Source: Ictalurus punctatus (lineage: Eukaryota; Chordata; Actinopteri; Siluriformes; Ictaluridae). From it: a stretch of 64,000 nucleotides of DNA. The DNA is taken from contig NC_030416.2 in the NCBI RefSeq assembly GCF_001660625.3, forward strand, positions 9,832,568 to 9,896,567, in the 5' to 3' direction. The translations under genes and the position numbers were made by a program. Positions within the stretch are counted from its first letter, which is position 1. Every line of letters begins with the position of its first letter. Below the pieces are notes generated by a model. It was not told where the DNA came from and made no database searches. It saw only the letters and a program-made list of their open reading frames with translations. Shown here piece by piece: positions 1-10,732 of this stretch.

Positions 1-620
1 ATCTGAGACCGTTCCTCCATACAGAATCTCTCCAGATCCTTCACATTTCGAGGTCCACGCTGGTGGACTCTCCTCTTCAGTTCACCTCACAGGTTTTCTA
101 TGGGTTTCAAGTCAAGGAACTGGGATGGTCATGGCAGACCTTGATTTTGTGGTCAGTAAACCATTTTTGTGTTGGTTTTGAAGTATATTTTGGATCATTG
201 TCCTGCTGGAAGATCCAACCACAGCCCATTTTAAGCTTCCTGGCAGAGGCAGTCAAGTTTTCATTTAATATCTGTTGATATTTGATAGAGTCCATGATGC
301 CATGTATCCTAACAAAATGTCCAGGTCCTCTGGCAGAAAAACAGCCCCAAAACATTAAAGAGCCACCACCATATTTAACCTTGGGCATGAGATTACCTCT
401 CTGTGTGTGCCAAAACCACCTCTGGTGTTTATTGCCAAAAAGCTCTATTTTGGTTTCATCTGACCACAGAAACCGATCCCATTTGAAGTTCCAGTAGAGT
501 CTGGCAAACTGATGATACTTGAGGTTGTTTTTTTTTGCATGAGAGTAGATACTTTTTTCTTGAAACCTTTCCAAACGTGTGGTGATGTAGGTGACTTGGC
601 TGACAGATAGATGAACACTT
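1..620 (-). mobile_element. Tc1-type transposon, cut by the window edge
   Basis: The minus strand encodes Tc1 transposase pieces: WDRFLWSDETKIELFG, GGGSLMFWGCFSARGPG and GWIFQQDNDPKYTS. The reading continues with frame breaks towards position 1 (a VKDLERFCMEE-like C-terminal part). No intact frame, so an inactive copy. Confidence 0.9.
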
Positions 621-839
621 TATAGTTGGTTTTATGAAAAAGTCATTCCCTTCAAATGCTGTTGAAGTTAGAAACATGTATACCAATATGCAACTTTAGA
701 GACGGTCCCTTAATTTGCGCATATCTGTGAATACCGAACGTCCAACGTCAAGCCAACTTTATACCAGTCCGTTAGGTTCATCTTCTCTTGTGGCTTGACT
801 GCACAATCCCACCACTAGGGGGCTGGCCCAGAGTAACAT

Positions 840-1475
840 GTTACAATAGTATTGGAAATCCATTGCTCGTCCTGTGAGACCCGGATGTGAAGCCTTGAAT
901 TTTAAGACCTGAATTTTTGCAGCCTGAATTTGTGAGGTTGAAAAATAATGTACTACCTGACCAATAATGAAGATGGTATTTTAACAACTGAATATTTTGG
1001 AACCGTATTTTAGGAAGGTGAATATGTGTGCATTGAATTTTGAATGCTGGAATTTTGTTTTCAATCAAAATATAAAATCCCAATGAATTGCAGAGGAAAC
1101 TAATTCAAGCACTGTTATTGCTGTGCTTTTTTTTTTTTTTTTTTTCGATTTGTGTCAAATTGCTGGGCAGAAAAATTCAAGTACTGTCACTGCGATATGT
1201 TTTTATTCAATTTATGTAATTCAACATGCCATTTTGCCTTAAGGACATTTGGCACTATTATACTTCCATAGGGGAGCAGCAGCTCGATTGCATTTAAAGA
1301 GACACACACCAAAACAGCGTGTTTTTGCTTCCACCCAAAAAAGGGCCTTTTCAGCATGGTATAATAAATGATCTGTGGGGTATTTTGAGCTGAAACTTTA
1401 CAGACGTATCTGGGGACACCTGGGACTTATATTACGTCTTGTAAAAAGGCTTAAAATAGGTCTCCTTTAAGTATA
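840..1475. repeat. dispersed fish repeat, class unresolved
   Basis: The part at 1262-1475 (ATTGCATTTAAAGAGACACA, GATCTGTGGGGTATTTTGAG) is recalled as a very common fish interspersed repeat. 840-1250 is AT-rich with repeated CTGAATTTT words. Assignment is from memory of sequence style. Confidence 0.5.
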
Positions 1476-1528
1476 TTATTGTAGTACAGAATTGTGCATC
1501 ACTTCAATTTTTAAGAAAAGAAAATGTA

Positions 1529-2460
1529 CATTCACCATCCACTTTATTAGGAACACCTGTACACCTGCACATTCATGCAGTTATCTAATCAGCCAGTCAT
1601 GTGGCAGCAGCGTAAATGTATAAAATCATGAAGATACAGGTCAAGCGCTTCAGTTACTGTTCACATCACACATCAGAATGAAGAAAAAGAGCTGTCTCTG
1701 TGACTTGGCATATGTGATCTTGCCATGGATATTGGTACCAGATGGGCTGGTTTGAGTATTTCAGAAAATACTGATCTGCTGGGATGTTCATACACAACAG
1801 TTTCTAGATCTAGAGTGTACACAGAATGGTGTGAAAAAACAAAAAACAGTGAGTGAGCAATAGCACCGTGGGTGGAAACGCTTTGTTGATAAGAGAGGTC
1901 AGAGTAAACTGGCCAGATTGGTTCGAGCTGACAGGAAGGATACAGTAACTCATATAAGCATATTCTTTACAACCGTGGTGAGCAGAAAAGCATCTCAGCA
2001 TGGACAAAACATCAAACCCTGAGGTGGATGAGCTACAACAGAAGAAGACCACATTGGGTTCCACTCCTGTCAGCCAAAACCAAGAATCTGAGACTAAAAG
2101 TAGTCCACTACAGATGGGCACAGACTCGCCCAAACTAGACAGGCGAATATATAAGTTTTTTAAATCACCTGTTTTTTTTTTTTCTAACCTGTTCAGTTTT
2201 TTGTGTGTGAAAAACCCAGGAGATCAGCAATTTCTGAAATACTCAAACCAGCCCATCTGGCACCAACAACCATGCAACAATCAAAGCCACAGACATCACA
2301 CTTTTCCCCCATTGTGATGTTTGATGTAAACATTAACTGCAGCTCTTGACCTGTACCTGCATGATTTTATGCACTATGCTGCTGTCACATGATTTGGCTC
2401 ATTAGATAACTGCATGAATATGCAGGTATACGGGTGTTCCTAATAAAGTGACGGCGAATG
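1529..2460 (+). mobile_element. Tc1/mariner-type element with about 90-bp inverted ends (family A)
   Basis: The ends are inverted copies (ACTTTATTAGGAACACC, GCAGTTATCTAAT) and TA lies just outside both ends (1527-1528, 2461-2462). The interior reads as a decayed transposase N-terminal region with an HTH-like segment (DIGTRWAGLSISENTDLLG), then a VDKRGQSKLARLVRADRKDT segment. 932 bp, no open frame. Confidence 0.8.
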
Positions 2461-2584
2461 TATATAATGTGAGGGTGTAAGTGTATATGTTGTACTGTAC
2501 ATATTCTGTTTTAAATTTAAATGCAGTCTACAAGACTGGGTCTGATTTTTTTTTTTCTTTCACTTTTGATAAGTTTACGGTTAA

Positions 2585-3565
2585 CACTTTTATCTTGGGT
2601 AAGTTGCTCAAAAAATGTAATCCACTACAGATTACTAATTACTACTTTAAAATTGTGATTTGATGACATTACTGATTACTGCATGCAAAAAGTAATCAGA
2701 TTACTAATTACTTTACTTTCACGTTACTTTGAAAACCTATCAAGCCTACAAAAACACACTACAAAGTGGAACTCGTAGTTCTTTCGGTAATTTTAACGTG
2801 TCAATGTATGACATGATCAGAAAAAGTTGGATTTATAATAAAACTTGCCTCGGGTGTTGTCACTGTTTGTAGAACTACCAGACGGATAAAATATAAAACT
2901 TTTCTAAATAGGCTAGTTTGGTGTTGCTAGCCAAGGCGAGGAACAGCTAAGCTATCACTGTATGGGTTTAGCTGCTACAGTGCCATGCAAAGTACACGAT
3001 CTTTCCTAATGCATTGCTCATATCATGTTCACGTAAACTGGAACTCATATAGACATTTACACTCCTTGTTTTCCTGCTCAGCATCAGAGGATGTTACTGT
3101 TTAAATTTCAACCTATTTACTGGTTTAAAACAAATCTGCGTATATCCATTTTCCCTCACACTGACTAGTGTTTGGCAGAAATGAAAGGCTGTCAGCCAAT
3201 AACACACGAGTGTTTCCACGTATTTTCCTGTAAACCCTCTCTGATCGGTCTCGCCTCCGTTCACTGAAGATATTAAATTACAGGCCGTCTTCTTTTACTG
3301 ACGTTCATTTACGTAGTGACAAACCGCTCCAAGTGGAGAATTATTCAGGGCTAAAGAACAAATCTTCTGGGCAAAACGTGATTTATTTTAAAAATGCATT
3401 TGACTTAATATTGTTTTCTTCACAGTAAATTTGTAACGCAAGTCACGTATTTTTTTTGACATCAGTAACTGTAATCAAATTATATACATTTAAAATGTAG
3501 TACGGTACATTACTGCGTTATCAGAAAAAGTCATTCGATTACAGTTATGTAATCCAAGCTCTGGC
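2585..3565. mobile_element. probable nonautonomous DNA transposon
   Basis: Rich in GTAATC/GATTAC words at both ends (TGTAATCCACTACAGATTAC near 2617; GATTACAGTTATGTAATCC near 3537), typical of a fish nonautonomous element. Boundaries approximate. Confidence 0.5.
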
Positions 3566-5389
3566 TGCAAGTGATATGAATCCACATTGTTGAGAAGTTC
3601 AGTGTTAAAGAACAACTCCAGCAACCTTTATTCCTGTTGTCACACGACCACTCACACCCCACCCTCCTCTCTCTTGTATCACCAACCACCAGCCACAATG
3701 TAATCTCAGGCAGTTTGACTATTGCAGGTCAACAGTGTGCTATTTGGCAGTGATTGCATACTGGTGAACGATAAAGATCTGCATTTATGTCATTTTGACA
3801 GCTTACCTACACTATTCGAAACACAATCAAATTATTCTTAAGGCTACTGGAATGATTTTTTTTCTAAATGTGTATTGACACAGAAAATTCCCAAGACTTG
3901 ATTCTGACTTTATACACCCCACTGTGTTCACAGTCGTCATGAAGCTTAATGGTATTCAGTCTTTGACTCTGTGCTGTGGTGTCTGGTTAGGTCAAAGTGT
4001 GTTCAAATAGAAAGTAATGGCACTCGGTAGTAAAGTTAAAGTCCCATTGAAACTGTAATTGCACTGCTTACATTCCTGTGTTAATCAATATTAACATAGG
4101 AAGCATTTTAACACAAGACATAAAGCTTAGTCTAAACTAAGCTCGTTTTTTTGGGCTAATAAAGTTTATATGACAGTATACAGTGATAGCACATGTTAAT
4201 AATAATCTGCATATTATATTTGTGCATTTGCGGTGAGAAAGGATGGAAAATAAGTAGTGTGCAGTGTGAACTGAACTGAAAAACTGCGTAACATTTACAT
4301 TTTGTAGTTTGATACTGGACATAAAAGGTGTTTGAGGACTATATGTCAGCCATTATAGGCCAAAGGCATGTTAATTTTGCGTCCCACATTAAGTAAAGAA
4401 TAAAGCATGAGGGGGCATGTCGCTGAAGGAAAATAATCAACGACAGAGTGGTGGGATGTGACACAAAGCAGGGTCAATACCTGCCTGAAGTTATTTCTCT
4501 TATTCCACAGACATTTGCCAACACAAACAATTTTTTCTTTACTAAAAACAACTTTAGCTCATTGCTCGTTACATTTAATGTTTTGGAACATCCTCGAAAC
4601 AATTAAGCTCTTCTTATCGCTTACTTGTATAATAGCTACTGTATAAGCAGTTCATCCATCACTAGTGTTCACGTTCCACAAACGCTAAATAAACGTCTCC
4701 TCACAGAAAACTTCATCATATCAATAAATATACATGGTTTTTAATCCGTTCACGTGTAGCATCCACCAACGTATTAAAAAGAGTGCATTATTACAACAGA
4801 AAGTTATAGTTATGAGTAATCTGATTCTGACCAATCAGATTTGAAAATTCTACAGCACTCTAGTATAAAACCTGCTGTGGAAAACGATGAAAATGAAATA
4901 AGTGAATTAAAAACCAACCTCAAATCAGTCAATCAAACTAGTTATGCTTTAAGACATAGACAATCAATGGCCCTTGGAGTTAATCAATTTCTACCGGATT
5001 CCTGTTTTTCCTGTAAACAAAACAACAACAAAAAAACATTTATTACATTTGCAAAATTATTTTTTGTTGTTGTTGTTGTTTTGTTCATCTCTCACTAGGT
5101 CACTTGTTGATGCCTGTGTCACACAGATAAGTAAAATAGAGTGTTTGTACAGCTTCCCAATCAAATATGCTTTGGGTCTGAATGATCAGTTTAAAAGATA
5201 AGGTTTTGTTCTTTTTCTTCTTCTTCTTCTTTTTTTTTTTTTTAAATACATTTATTATGAGACATCCAACTACACTCGTGTTGCCGTTTAATCATCTCAC
5301 TAGTCTTGCCCACAGTGGTTTAAATGAGATGGCTTCTCTTTCCTCTTCGATTTTTTTGTTAATCTTTCACCTCTTGGTTTCTGCTCAAG
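3566..5389. other. AT-rich sequence upstream of aqp10 exon 2
   Basis: No coding exon recognised. I searched for an aqp10 first exon (AEFLG-like codons ending phase 0 at a GT donor) and did not find one. A T-rich/CTT run lies at 5210-5243. Confidence 0.5.
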
Positions 5390-5516
5390 CTGTTCGGCTG
5401 TTCCGCAGCAGCTCAGGTGAAGACTGGTGATCAGTTGAAGGGGCAGTATCTGTCAGCCAACCTGAGCTTTGCTGTGGGGGTCATGTCCGCCATGTACCTC
5501 TGCATGGGGGTGTCAG
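5390..5516 (+). CDS. aqp10: aqp10 exon 2
   Basis: Begins after the acceptor ...tgctcaag with codons for LFGCSAAAQV and ends MGVSG at a gtgaga donor (phase 1). It covers the end of transmembrane helix 1 and helix 2. Reading upstream in this frame soon meets TAA, so the coding sequence cannot extend further 5' without splicing. The family consensus here is FGCGSVAQ; this copy reads FGCSAAAQ. Confidence 0.85.
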
Positions 5517-6687
5517 GTGAGAATAAAGAGACTGGAAGAATTACACTAAGATGTTACACTGAGTACTAAGTAGTTAAGCACAATAGTTTTATTATTATTA
5601 ATATTATTATTATTTCCTGGTTTTGTGAACTGTTCTGTATTGCTGGTTACCACCTCAACTTTATATCCTTTACTCTTTCCTCACCCTTCAGGTGCTCATC
5701 TGAACCCTGCGGTGTCTCTGAGCTTCTGTGTGCTGGGTGATCTTCCCTGGCGCTGCCTTCTGCCTTACTCTCTGTCTCAGCTGCTAGGGGCCTACCTTGC
5801 CTCTGCAGTTGTCTACACCATGTACTACGGTGAGGCCACAGGCACAACTCAAAGCAACCCTGAGTTTTTAAATTAGATTAAGTGTCATTAGAAGATTACC
5901 CCCCACATGACTGATTTGCCAGTACTACACAGATAATACTTAGGTTAACACTTATAGTGACCTCCACTAATATTGGCACCCTTGATAAATTTGAGCAAAG
6001 AAGGCTGTAAAAAAAAATTGTCATTATCGTTTATCCTTTTGATCTTTTGTTAAAAAGAATTCACAAAAATACTCTGCTCCCATGGATATCAAACAATTGC
6101 AAACAAAACACAGGTTTGTCAAAAAATATCATTTTACAGCCTTCTTTGCTCATATTTACCAAGGGTGCCAATATTACTGGTGGGCACTGTATTTTTGAAA
6201 ATACTACACAGATTACACACTTGGTTTCTTTTTAAAATTTGCTATGATTAGGCAGCGTTAGGAAGGGCAGTATAATTTATTTTTGTGTTTCCTTTGCTCT
6301 AGATGCTATAATGAATTACAGTGGTGGGATTCTGACTGCTTATGGTCCTAATGAAACTGCATCCATCTTTGCCACGTACCCCACACCGGGGACTTCCCTA
6401 CAGACCAACATCTTTGACCAGGTCAATGCAAAAATGCTGAATTATGTATAGGGAAACAGACCAATAGACCACATAGTCACACGTTCTCAATCAGTATTTA
6501 ACAAATCAAATATTTCAATAATTGCAGAGCATAATGGATATTCATTCTGGGTGTTGTGAAAAAAAAAGCACAAAACAGGGCAGAATTTTCTTAAATATTA
6601 TATATTTTGCTTTGCTAATGCCATTATGTTTTATACCTCAAGGAACAGCGTGTATTATACCGAACTGCTTGATAATTAGCTGATCAG

Positions 6688-6719
<32 letters not shown>

Positions 6720-7503
6720 GCTTTTTAAAAACACTCTTACCTGCCTAATCTGCCCTGTCTAATCTATACACTTCACTTCTCATCAACTGTTTTTCATTTC
6801 TACATGACCATCTTGTTAGTCAGTGAAAAGTACACATTATGCTTGTTCTAATACACTTAACATTAGCTGATGAGTTGAATCAGTTGCATAAACACTCAAC
6901 ACTGTAGTATTATGGCTACAGGACTCGATAGAACCCTGGACATGATCTGAGCTATAATATTTTCTCTCTTCATGATGCTATGGCCAGGTGGTCGGCACTG
7001 CTACACTGTTGTTGTGCATCCTGCCCCTAAGTGATAAGAGGAACAGACCTGCTCCTGATGCCTTGCTCCCACCAATTGTAGCAGCTGTTGTTTTGGGAAT
7101 AGCCATTGCCATGTCATCTAACTGTGGTGGAGCCATTAATCCAGCAAGGGATCTCGGGCCTCGGCTCTTCACTCTCACAGCAGGCTGGGGCACTGAAGTC
7201 TTTACGTAAGTCTGAGATCGTTTTAACACTCACGTTCTGTTTTCTATTTGGTAGTACCCATAAATGACGAACATTTCATGAACATAGTATTTGATTTACT
7301 GAGATTTATTCTGTCTCTGGAACTCACTTAGGTGCTATGATTACTTCTTCTGGGTGCCGCTGGTGGCTCCTCTGTTTGGGGCGTTGCTGGGCTGCTTTTT
7401 ATACCAAGTCTTCATTCAGTGGCACCTTCCTGACTCTGATCAAGAAACAGTCAAAAGCCAATCCCAGGACACTGAAATTAATTTAAAAGTGGTTGCCCTG
7501 TAA
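5390..7503 (+). CDS. aqp10: aquaporin-10-type aquaglyceroporin, exons 2-6 (5' incomplete)
   Basis: Channel of the MIP family conducting water and glycerol or other small solutes across the plasma membrane. Coding exons are 5390-5516, 5692-5829, 6303-6421, 6988-7205 and 7332-7503, all with GT-AG introns and compatible phases. Joined, they encode 257 residues ending in TAA. Visible signatures are FGCSAAAQ near the start, HLNPAVS (first NPA loop), NETASIFATYP in loop C, and INPARDLGPRLFT (second NPA loop); the Asp after NPAR marks aquaglyceroporins. The SIFATYP stretch and exon layout are closest to AQP10 as I remember that family, with AQP9 or AQP3 as alternatives. Its position directly upstream of atp8b2 supports aqp10. 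The family is usually about 300 residues, so some 35-45 N-terminal residues (exon 1 and start codon) are missing from what I can recognise. Confidence 0.88.
5692..5829 (+). CDS. aqp10: aqp10 exon 3, first NPA loop
   Basis: Codes for GAHLNPAVSLSFCVLGDLPW and onwards to YTMYY. It contains the first half-helix NPA motif and helix 3. The acceptor is ...cccttcag and the donor gtgagg; it enters and leaves in phase 1. Confidence 0.9.
5957..6189. mobile_element. Tc1-related MITE in aqp10 intron 3
   Basis: 233-bp element with inverted ends (AATATTGGCACCCTTG; AGCAAAGAAGGCTGTAAAA and their complements), TA at both sides and no coding content. Confidence 0.85.
6303..6421 (+). CDS. aqp10: aqp10 exon 4, loop C
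   Basis: Codes for DAIMNYSGGILTAYGPNETA, then SIFATYPTPGTSLQTNIFDQ. It covers extracellular loop C with a possible N-glycosylation sequon (NETA; NYS is also present). The donor gtcaat is a weak match to consensus. Confidence 0.88.
6688..6721. repeat. (TTG)n microsatellite, aqp10 intron 4
   Basis: About eleven TTG repeats. Confidence 0.95.
6988..7205 (+). CDS. aqp10: aqp10 exon 5, second NPA loop
   Basis: Codes from VVGTATLLLC to GWGTEVFT and holds CGGAINPARDLGPRLFT, the second NPA half-helix with the aquaglyceroporin-specific Asp and the selectivity-filter Arg. Helices 4 and 5 lie before the motif. The donor is gtaagt, phase 2. Confidence 0.92.
7332..7503 (+). CDS. aqp10: aqp10 exon 6, C terminus
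   Basis: Begins after ...cacttag. It codes for CYDYFFWVPLVAPLFGALLG (helix 6) followed by a short polar cytoplasmic tail ending VVAL and a TAA stop. This is the terminal exon. Confidence 0.9.
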
Positions 7504-7687
7504 TGAAAAACATAATGAGCAAACATCTATCATTTACGTCCCAGTTTCCTGTTATCTTTCATCATTATGAAGCAGATGTTTATGGAGTAGTCCATTGCAA
7601 GGCATCTCACATGCACAAACACACATGCACACATGTATTCACAACTATGGCCAATTTAGAGTTATATTTAACTTCTTTTGATATTTA

Positions 7688-7693
7688 AATAAA
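7688..7693 (+). terminator. candidate aqp10 polyadenylation signal
   Basis: AATAAA, about 185 bases after the aqp10 stop codon, in an (AAAT)n run that gives several overlapping hexamers. Confidence 0.5.
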
Positions 7694-8059
7694 TAAATAA
7701 ATAATGTTATCTGATTTGTTAATAACATAAGACAGGAAATGTAACAAGGAGAGCTATTTCTGCTAAATGAATCATAATGTATCTGGTTAGTTCTGGTTAG
7801 TAGACTGGAAAGCTACTGAAGTTACTGAAGTTCCACAGTTTTATCGAAGCCTCCTTTATCCCTCTTTAGTCTCAATTTTGAGACTGTTCTACATGAGCTA
7901 AATTATACCTTTATTTATCTTGGTAAAGAATTTTTTGTCATACCTTACTAACAAGGTAATAAATGCACCACTTTACAGAAACAGAATAACAAACTCACTT
8001 TGCATTCCAAGTACTAAAGATGTCCCATTCATTGATATACATTTTCAGTAACAGCTTTC

Positions 8060-8345
8060 TCCTGGTCAGGATGGATCCAGAGACTATCCTGGGAACACTT
8101 GGGCTGAGGTTCAACAATACCAGTATATTGCAGGAGACCATGCACACAACATTCACATAAACCTAGGGGCAATTTAGTCTGGAGAATTCACCTACCAGTA
8201 TGTCTTTTGGGAGGTGGGAGGAAGCTGGAGAATCTAGAGAAAACTCATAGACAGAAATCCAAGTTCCAGATCAAAGCTATCGGAAATCAAGGAGCTGTGA
8301 GGCAGCAATGCAAACTGCTGTGCCACTGTACTGTACCACCAGCTT
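8060..8345 (+). repeat. dispersed fish repeat
   Basis: Contains degenerate text typical of a common fish repeat: GGAGGTGGGAGGAAGCTGG, GCTGTGAGGCAGCAATGCAA, CTGTGCCACTGTAC. Family not assigned. Confidence 0.55.
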
Positions 8346-8754
8346 ACTTGGTACCTGTTGTTGAACTATACAAAATAAAGCACAAAATCAGAATATATTT
8401 GTTTGCTTCTTTCTGTCACTCTCTTTCTGCTTATTACATTGAGATATATTTTGTATTTGTGCCAGTATAGTGCTATAATTACATTTGATATAATTTATGT
8501 AATTACATTTTAAATTCCATATAATGCTATAAATACATTTATATGTATTCATCTGGTAGTTAATGTAGCTGATTAAGATACAAGCCCTAGAGGTTACCAC
8601 CAACTGACAAGAAAAAAGTTTAAGATAGCTGTCGGAGGAACAGAGACATCTACAGTTAAACACATACTGAAAAACTTATGTTTAAACTTTAAAGCATGAG
8701 CGTTGGAGTAAGTGCTAGAGTAGTACTACACAAACTAGTCACAATGCTTAGGCA

Positions 8755-9030
8755 GCGAAGTTTAGTTAAGGCTCTGGGTTACTAATCAGAAGGTCAGAGG
8801 TTCAAGCCCCAGCACTGCCAGACTCTGGGTTACTGATTGGATGGTCAGGGGTTCAAGCCACTTTTGGGCCCTTGAGCAAGGCCCTTAACCCTCTCTGCTC
8901 CAGGGGTGCTGTATTATGGCTGACCCTGCACTCTGACCCCAAACTCCTGGCATGCTGGGGTATGCAAAGAAAAGAATTTCACTGTGCTGTAATGTATACA
9001 TGACCAATAAAGACTCATTATCATTTAAAA
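8755..9030 (+). mobile_element. tRNA-derived SINE with duplicated head
   Basis: The head GGCTCTGGGTTACT..GGTCAGAGGTTCAAGCCC, with a tRNA B-box-like segment, occurs twice in tandem. It is followed by GGGCCCTTGAGCAAGGCCC and a tail ending ACCAATAAAGACTCATTATC. The tail recurs inverted at 42270-42400. Confidence 0.75.
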
Positions 9031-9039
9031 AAATCACTT

Positions 9040-9215
9040 TGATGTAACAGCACCATCATTTAGTTATTGGTCATTTAGTATAGTGGTACACACCAACCAG
9101 CCCTAACATTAAACCATCTGCCTAATATTGTGTAGGACCCCAAAAGAGTTCTCACCTGGTCGTCTAGCCATCACAGTTTGGCCCTTGTCAAAGTCTCTCA
9201 GATCCTTACACTTGC

Positions 9216-9217
<2 letters not shown>
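9040..9217 (-). mobile_element. mariner/Tc1-type end fragment (family E)
   Basis: CTAACATTAAACCATCTGCC and TAATATTGTGTAGGACCCC, then the reverse complement of the CTTTGACAAGGGCCAAA segment seen at 13684. Truncated; followed directly by a GA microsatellite. Confidence 0.65.
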
Positions 9218-9292
<75 letters not shown>

Positions 9293-9309
9293 AGTTAGTT
9301 AGTTAGTTG
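9218..9309. repeat. (GA)n then (TTAG)n microsatellite
   Basis: About 36 GA units followed by TTAG units. Confidence 0.95.
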
Positions 9310-9572
9310 AGCGTGTTCTGAGAAAGAGAAAAGCACTGAGTAGGCTATTAGTTCGTGTGTACATTTTTGGCCAATAGAGGGCGAACAGAAACTAGTCACG
9401 GAATAATTAAAGACTTGAAAGGACGCATTCTAAGTATTATTATCTAGTTCAGTAAAATAGTTTTTACTATATATCAAATCTTCATAGATAAGGTAAAACT
9501 ATTAATTATTACTATATCCCCTAGCCATATCCCCTAGCCAATATATTCAACAATAACAACAACATTAATAAT

Positions 9573-9573
9573 G

Positions 9574-9605
<32 letters not shown>

Positions 9606-9618
9606 CATCATCATCATG

Positions 9619-9668
<50 letters not shown>
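9573..9668. repeat. (ATC)n-(AAT)n compound microsatellite
   Basis: Runs of ATC passing into ATA/AAT repeats, just upstream of the atp8b2 promoter region. Confidence 0.95.
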
Positions 9669-9869
9669 TTATTGGTGATGTTAAAAAATAGGCATATATC
9701 CTACATAAAAGGCAATACAAAAAGGCGCTTCAGGAAAATTAGACATTAATAGTCAGGATACAAACCGTTATATTACTGATTCATTGGTCATTTAAAACCA
9801 GTTTCATGTGTACTGTTATAAATAAACACGATTTATTTCTTGCCTTTTGATTTTGATCTGGAAATAAGT

Positions 9870-10164
9870 GGCGCAAGTGTTAGGTGGGGGGCGGGGCGTT
9901 AGACTCCGAAGCCACGCCCTCTCCCTCAGCCTCCACTCACTGTACGAGTGTCTGCTTTTAAACGAGTTAAACGTCACTGCGTCTCTCACCTGCGGCTCGC
10001 GGTGCTTTAGTGACTGCAGGGGAAATAGCATGTCACTGCTAATATATTCGGGTTTTCTACTCAAAGGGAAGGCGTTAAAATAACAAGAGGAAATGAAGAT
10101 GTCCCGACACATGAGTGCCTAGAAAACGAAAAGAAAGAAAGAGAGAGAAAGAAGACCTGTCAAG
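9870..10164 (+). promoter_or_regulatory. atp8b2: atp8b2 promoter and noncoding first exon
   Basis: A short GC-rich, CpG-containing stretch (about 9880-10020) in otherwise AT-rich DNA, with a GC-box-like ggggcggggc at 9888-9897. It is followed by purine-rich sequence ending ...cctgtcaag at a good gtaaac donor (exon end 10164). This fits a CpG-type promoter and a 5' noncoding exon spliced to the coding exon at 18007. The transcription start is not determined; the call rests on composition, the donor and position upstream of the coding exons. Confidence 0.5.
10093..10122 (+). other. short upstream ORF in the putative atp8b2 5' exon
   Basis: ATG followed by nine more codons and TAG inside the putative first exon: MKMSRHMSA, with three in-frame ATGs. 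If the exon is real, this could lower translation of atp8b2. Confidence 0.35.
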
Positions 10165-10257
10165 GTAAACTATCCGTCCCATACCTTTTCACACAAACAC
10201 CGTTAAACATTAGAGAAGCTGTCAAAACTTCCGGTAGTGTTGTGCAGCACGCTTCTG

Positions 10258-10262
<5 letters not shown>

Positions 10263-10331
<69 letters not shown>
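10263..10331. repeat. (TA)n microsatellite
   Basis: About 34 TA units, 100 bases after the putative atp8b2 exon 1 donor. Confidence 0.95.
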
Positions 10332-10333
<2 letters not shown>

Positions 10334-10732
10334 CCTACAAGTACAGCTGGTAGATGTTAGATAGGCCTATAGTGTTTATTTGGTTAGAAGGAACACATTT
10401 AATGTAGCTGATTTAATATAGTTAGTTTGTTTACTCCGTCGTGTACTTTTACTAATCTTATTACTAAGCGGCTCTAATGCTTATCCAACTTGGCAGGATT
10501 TTTCTAATGCGTACCCAAGACGACTGAACAGCAGGAGAAATGTGGCCCATTCAGGCACCAACAGTATATTTATTTATTTGTTTATTTATTTCCCCAAAAC
10601 ACCTCATTCATTCCCGTGAAGGCTTTGTTATTTAACTCATATGAGTGAAACTGCTCAAATCTTCCCTGCTGTGACCCTCCAGGACTATAGTGGAACACCC
10701 CTGATATTACTAGGGACCTTTTATTATCTGTG

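Noticed and set aside
5182..5430. Plus-strand frame overlapping aqp10 exon 2 as the aqp10 N terminus
   Set aside because: It is a different frame from the FGCSAAAQ reading, starts in a T-run and has no helix 1 motif.
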